A DNA stretch of 64,000 nucleotides, taken from the NCBI GenBank assembly GCA_965247665.1, contig CBDFHH010000003.1, forward strand, positions 372,001-436,000, in the 5' to 3' direction. A program made the position numbers and the translations under genes. The notes beneath the pieces were generated by a model that worked only from the letters and a program-made list of their open reading frames with translations, searched no databases and was not told where the DNA came from. Position 1 is the first letter of the stretch, and each line of letters begins with the position of its first letter. The DNA comes from CAUZWH01 sp965247665 (GTDB taxonomy: Bacteria; Pseudomonadota; Alphaproteobacteria; SHVV01). Shown here piece after piece: positions 61,519 through 64,000 of the stretch.

Positions 61519-61570
61519 AAGTCCTGCCGAAACGGCGGCTTCTAAAGTCCTGCCGAAACGGCGGCTTCTA
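61519..61570. repeat. Perfect 26-bp tandem direct repeat upstream of pdhA
   Basis: AAGTCCTGCCGAAACGGCGG plus CTTCTA occurs twice without a mismatch or spacer, at 61519-61544 and 61545-61570. The repeat starts 23 bases upstream of the pdhA ATG (61496), in its 5' leader. It looks like a recent slippage duplication. It may hold a duplicated regulator site or alter leader RNA folding. Confidence 0.9.
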
Positions 61571-61649
61571 AATGTATGGCTGGCTAAATGTTAGCGCTTG
61601 CGTCATCCGACAGGAACTTGTTTTTCGGATCAACTATTGCGTTAATCAA

Positions 61650-61663
61650 TTGATCTTGATCAT
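61650..61663. promoter_or_regulatory. FNR/FixK/Dnr-like box upstream of pdhA
   Basis: TTGATCTTGATCAT matches the CRP/FNR-superfamily consensus TTGAT-N4-ATCAA at 9 of 10 defined positions. It lies about 155-167 bases upstream of the pdhA start, in the gap between ftsB and pdhA. Its place fits an upstream activator or repressor site acting in response to oxygen or nitric oxide. No promoter elements could be assigned with confidence. Confidence 0.45.
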
Positions 61664-61732
61664 AAAATTTCCGCCGGCATCCGTGGCGCAACGCGCACCC
61701 GCCGGCGCCGGATCGAAAAACAGAAAGCCCGC

Positions 61733-62044
61733 TCAGTAGTTTAGAACGACAACCTCGTCGTCATTCACCAAGCCCAACACATGGTGGGCGCGTTCGATCA
61801 AGAGGTCGCGGTCGAGGCTCTCGGGGCGCAGAAAAGCGACCCTGTGCTCGAGCCGCTGACGCTTCTCGACGAGGGACGCATGCAGAATCTCGGCCTGTTT
61901 GATCTCTTGCTTCAGTTGCATCCAGACCAAGAGGCCGCGATCTCCTTGGATCGCGTGATAGCTAAAATAGATCACCAGCACGAAACAGATGAACGGGGCC
62001 AGCGCGGCCCGAGCCCGTCGCCGCGTTTCGTGCATGATTCCCAT
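61733..62044 (-). CDS. ftsB: Septum formation initiator / FtsB family protein
   Basis: This 103-residue bitopic protein has a short basic N-terminus, one transmembrane helix (about residues 13-33, 'ALAPFICFVLVIYFSYHAI') and a coiled coil ('KQEIKQAEILHASLVEKRQR'), followed by 'LIERAHHVLGLVNDDEVVV'. FtsB, with FtsL and FtsQ, activates septal wall synthesis. The position between eno and the pdh genes is standard in alphaproteobacteria. Confidence 0.93.
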   Translation of the reverse strand: MGIMHETRRRARAALAPFICFVLVIYFSYHAIQGDRGLLVWMQLKQEIKQAEILHASLVEKRQRLEHRVAFLRPESLDRDLLIERAHHVLGLVNDDEVVVLNY

Positions 62045-62134
62045 ACCGGCATCGAATCACGCGGGATTCCGGACGGTCAACCGAAAAACGATTGGGCGCC
62101 CCCGTTTACCTGCGAGTGTTGCAATCCGGACCCA

Positions 62135-63412
62135 CTAGCCGCGCGCCAGGGCAGAGCGACCCGGATACTTGGCCTGCGGGCCGAGTTGTTCTTCGATGCG
62201 TACCAATTGGTTGTACTTGGCGAGGCGATCCGAGCGCGACAGCGATCCGGTTTTGATCTGCCCGCAATTGGTCGCAACGGCGATATCGGCGATAGTCGTA
62301 TCTTCGGTTTCGCCGGACCGATGCGAAATGACGCAGCGGTAACCTGCGCGATGGGCGATGTCCACGGTTTTCAGGGTCTCGCTCAGGGTACCAATCTGGT
62401 TGGGTTTTATGAGAATGGCGTTGGCGACGCCCTGCCCGATACCCTGCACAAGACGTTCGGGATTGGTGACAAAAAGATCGTCGCCGACGAGTTGGACCCG
62501 ATCGCCCAGGGCCTCGGTCAGCGCCGCCCAGCCCTGCCAATCGTCCTCTGCCATGCCGTCCTCGATGGACAGGATCGGATATCGCGACACCAAATCTTCG
62601 TAATACCCGACGAGACCGTCCGCATCGAGCGTCTTGCCCTCTCCCGACAGAACGTATCGGCCGTTGCAAAAAAATTCAGTCGAAGCGGGATCCAGGGCGA
62701 TCGCGATATCATCGCCCGGGGCATAACCTGCCCTTTCGATTGCCGTCGTGACGAACCCCAGCGCTTCGTCTGCGTTGCGCAATGCCGGCGCGAAGCCCCC
62801 CTCGTCGCCTACGTTCGTAGTATGACCCGCGTCGCTCAGTGCCCGCCGCAATGCGTGGAAAACTTCGGCACCGTGGCGCACCGCCTCGGCGATCGAATCT
62901 GCCGCGACCGGCAGGATCATGAACTCCTGGATATCGACCGGATTATCCGCGTGGGCGCCGCCGTTGACGATGTTCATCATGGGGACTGGCAGCACGCAGG
63001 CATCGGCACCACCGAGATAGCGGTAAAGCGGCAGATCGTGGGCGGCGGCCGCTGCTTTGGCGACTGCCAGGCTGATGCCCAGTGTCGCGTTTGCCCCGAC
63101 ACGCGACTTATCCGGCGTGCCGTCCAGGGCGACCAGGGCGGCGTCGATCTGTGATTGGTTTTCGGCATCGAGCCCCATCAAGGCTTCGAACAGCTCGCCG
63201 TTTATCGCCGCGACGGCGCGTTGGACCCCTTTCCCACCAAAACGATCGCCGCCGTCGCGCAGCTCGACGGCCTCGTAGCGCCCGGTCGAAGCGCCGGAAG
63301 GCACCGCAGCGCGGCCCGAGTATCCGTTTTCGAGAGCGACATCGACCTCGATGGTGGGATTGCCGCGGCTATCGAGGATTTCGCGTCCAATGATGTCGAT
63401 GATGGCGCTCAT
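62135..63412 (-). CDS. eno: Enolase
   Basis: This 425-residue glycolytic enzyme (EC 4.2.1.11) converts 2-phosphoglycerate to phosphoenolpyruvate. Markers are 'GREILDSRGNPTIEVDV', the S-loop 'VPSGASTGRYEAVELRD', the metal-site Asp in 'LSIEDGMAEDDW' and 'LVGDDLFVTNPERL', the catalytic Lys in 'LIKPNQIGTLSET' and 'SHRSGETEDT'. It starts on the last base of kdsA, so the two are coupled. The order kdsA-eno-ftsB-pdhA is typical for alphaproteobacteria. Confidence 0.98.
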   Translation of the reverse strand: MSAIIDIIGREILDSRGNPTIEVDVALENGYSGRAAVPSGASTGRYEAVELRDGGDRFGGKGVQRAVAAINGELFEALMGLDAENQSQIDAALVALDGTPDKSRVGANATLGISLAVAKAAAAAHDLPLYRYLGGADACVLPVPMMNIVNGGAHADNPVDIQEFMILPVAADSIAEAVRHGAEVFHALRRALSDAGHTTNVGDEGGFAPALRNADEALGFVTTAIERAGYAPGDDIAIALDPASTEFFCNGRYVLSGEGKTLDADGLVGYYEDLVSRYPILSIEDGMAEDDWQGWAALTEALGDRVQLVGDDLFVTNPERLVQGIGQGVANAILIKPNQIGTLSETLKTVDIAHRAGYRCVISHRSGETEDTTIADIAVATNCGQIKTGSLSRSDRLAKYNQLVRIEEQLGPQAKYPGRSALARG

Positions 63413-64000
63413 TACTCTCCCGACAAGGACTTGGATAAGCGATCGAATTCCATCAGTTGAGCGATCAACGGCGGCATGTCGCTCATCGGGACCATGTTGG
63501 GTCCATCCGACGGTGCGCGGGCGGGATTGGGGTGAGTTTCCATGAAAACGGCGGCGACCCCGACCGCCACGGCGGCACGGGCGAGCACCGCAACGAAGCG
63601 GCGCTCCCCGCCGCTCGCGTGACCCTGACCACCCGGCTGCTGAACCGAGTGAGTGGCATCAAACACAACCGGGAAACCCATCTCGGCGAGAACCGGAAGA
63701 GATCGCAGGTCTGAAACCAGCGTGTTGTAACCGAAGCTGACCCCACGCTCGCACACCAGAACGCGACGGTTTCCGCTCTCGGTTAGTTTGGCGACGACGT
63801 TTTTCATATCCCACGGCGCGAGGAACTGGCCCTTCTTCACATGGACTACGCGTCCGGTCGCCGCCGCCGCCCGCAACAAATCGGTTTGCCGACACAGGAA
63901 TGCCGGGATCTGTAGCACATCGACAGCTTCGGCCACCGGGGCGCATTGCTCTGCGGTGTGAACGTCGGTCAGAACCGGGCAGCCGACCGTCTCACGGATC
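63412..64000 (-). CDS. kdsA: 3-deoxy-8-phosphooctulonate synthase (C-terminal two thirds; cut by the right edge)
   Basis: About 196 C-terminal residues are visible; the start lies beyond base 64000. The enzyme (EC 2.5.1.55) joins PEP and arabinose 5-phosphate to make KDO 8-phosphate for lipopolysaccharide. Conserved pieces are 'VGCPVLTDVHTAEQC', 'DVLQIPAFLCRQTDLL', 'VHVKKGQFLAPWDM', 'CERGVSFGYNTLVSD' and 'METHPNPARAPSDGPN'. The Cys in TAEQC marks the usual substrate-binding segment. It shares one base with eno, whose product makes the PEP used here. Confidence 0.96.
   Translation of the reverse strand, partial: IRETVGCPVLTDVHTAEQCAPVAEAVDVLQIPAFLCRQTDLLRAAAATGRVVHVKKGQFLAPWDMKNVVAKLTESGNRRVLVCERGVSFGYNTLVSDLRSLPVLAEMGFPVVFDATHSVQQPGGQGHASGGERRFVAVLARAAVAVGVAAVFMETHPNPARAPSDGPNMVPMSDMPPLIAQLMEFDRLSKSLSGE

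Noticed and set aside
61781..63154. 457-codon + strand frame opposite ftsB and eno
   Set aside because: It crosses two well-supported minus-strand genes and has no start context or motif.

Overview
The window is a GC-rich chromosomal segment of an alphaproteobacterium, probably Rhodospirillales-like. I infer this from the gene order on the right: kdsA-eno-ftsB-pdhA-pdhB-pdhC-lpdA-lipA-coq10, then cinA-pgpA-ispDF / dusB-ntrB-ntrC-ntrY-ntrX-trkA-trkH-dat-hfq-hflX. Other signs are the fused IspDF, a lipoyl domain on the PDH E1 beta subunit, and an alphaproteobacterial-type initiator tRNA fragment. I see no rRNA, no intact tRNA and no CRISPR array.

Left third (1-16.2 kb) is an accessory catabolic region. 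It holds parts of a sugar-type ABC importer (start of a permease, a TorT-like binding protein, an ATPase), a two-subunit Rieske ring-hydroxylating oxygenase, three paralogous single-subunit Rieske oxygenases, an SDR dehydrogenase, an amidase and two decayed gene fragments. A Gfo/Idh dehydrogenase follows, then four enzymes of the 3-hydroxyanthranilate meta-cleavage route: 3-HAO, ACMSD, 2-keto-4-pentenoate hydratase and 2-oxo-3-hexenedioate decarboxylase. The cluster looks like an uptake, oxygenation and ring-opening system for an aromatic or amine substrate. It has no visible oxygenase reductase, and the two middle steps of the 3-hydroxyanthranilate route are missing.

16.2-23 kb is a mobile and defence zone. 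A two-gene module (CD-NTase-like nucleotidyltransferase plus an E2-like protein ending in a SEC-C zinc motif) looks like a minimal relative of ubiquitin-linked CBASS, with no recognisable effector. Next come a terminator, the 3' half of an initiator tRNA acting as an attachment site, an intact tyrosine recombinase, a truncated secreted choice-of-anchor/FN3 protein, a truncated recombinase and a second intact recombinase. The truncated FN3 gene and truncated recombinase meet at one junction near 21,295.

23-39 kb holds an amidohydrolase, a wrecked GTP-cyclohydrolase-II-like (URC1 family) gene beside upp, a CaiB/BaiF CoA transferase resembling 2-methylfumaryl-CoA isomerase, and a + strand housekeeping run: lytic transglycosylase, rlpA, D,D-carboxypeptidase, tmk, holB, metG, tatD, an MBL hydrolase, mazG and an SDR. 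hflX and hfq follow on the - strand. A 276-bp internally deleted IS630-type element lies between hfq and dat.

39.7-64 kb is the conserved core: D-amino acid transaminase, Trk potassium uptake, the two Ntr two-component systems, dusB, ispDF, pgpA, cinA, an amidinotransferase, coq10, lipA, the pyruvate dehydrogenase operon, ftsB, eno and kdsA (cut by the window edge). ntrB carries a nonsense codon, a damaged H-box and a frameshift, while NtrC has GAFAGA in place of the sigma54-contacting GAFTGA. This suggests that the NtrBC branch is decaying or rewired, while NtrYX is intact.
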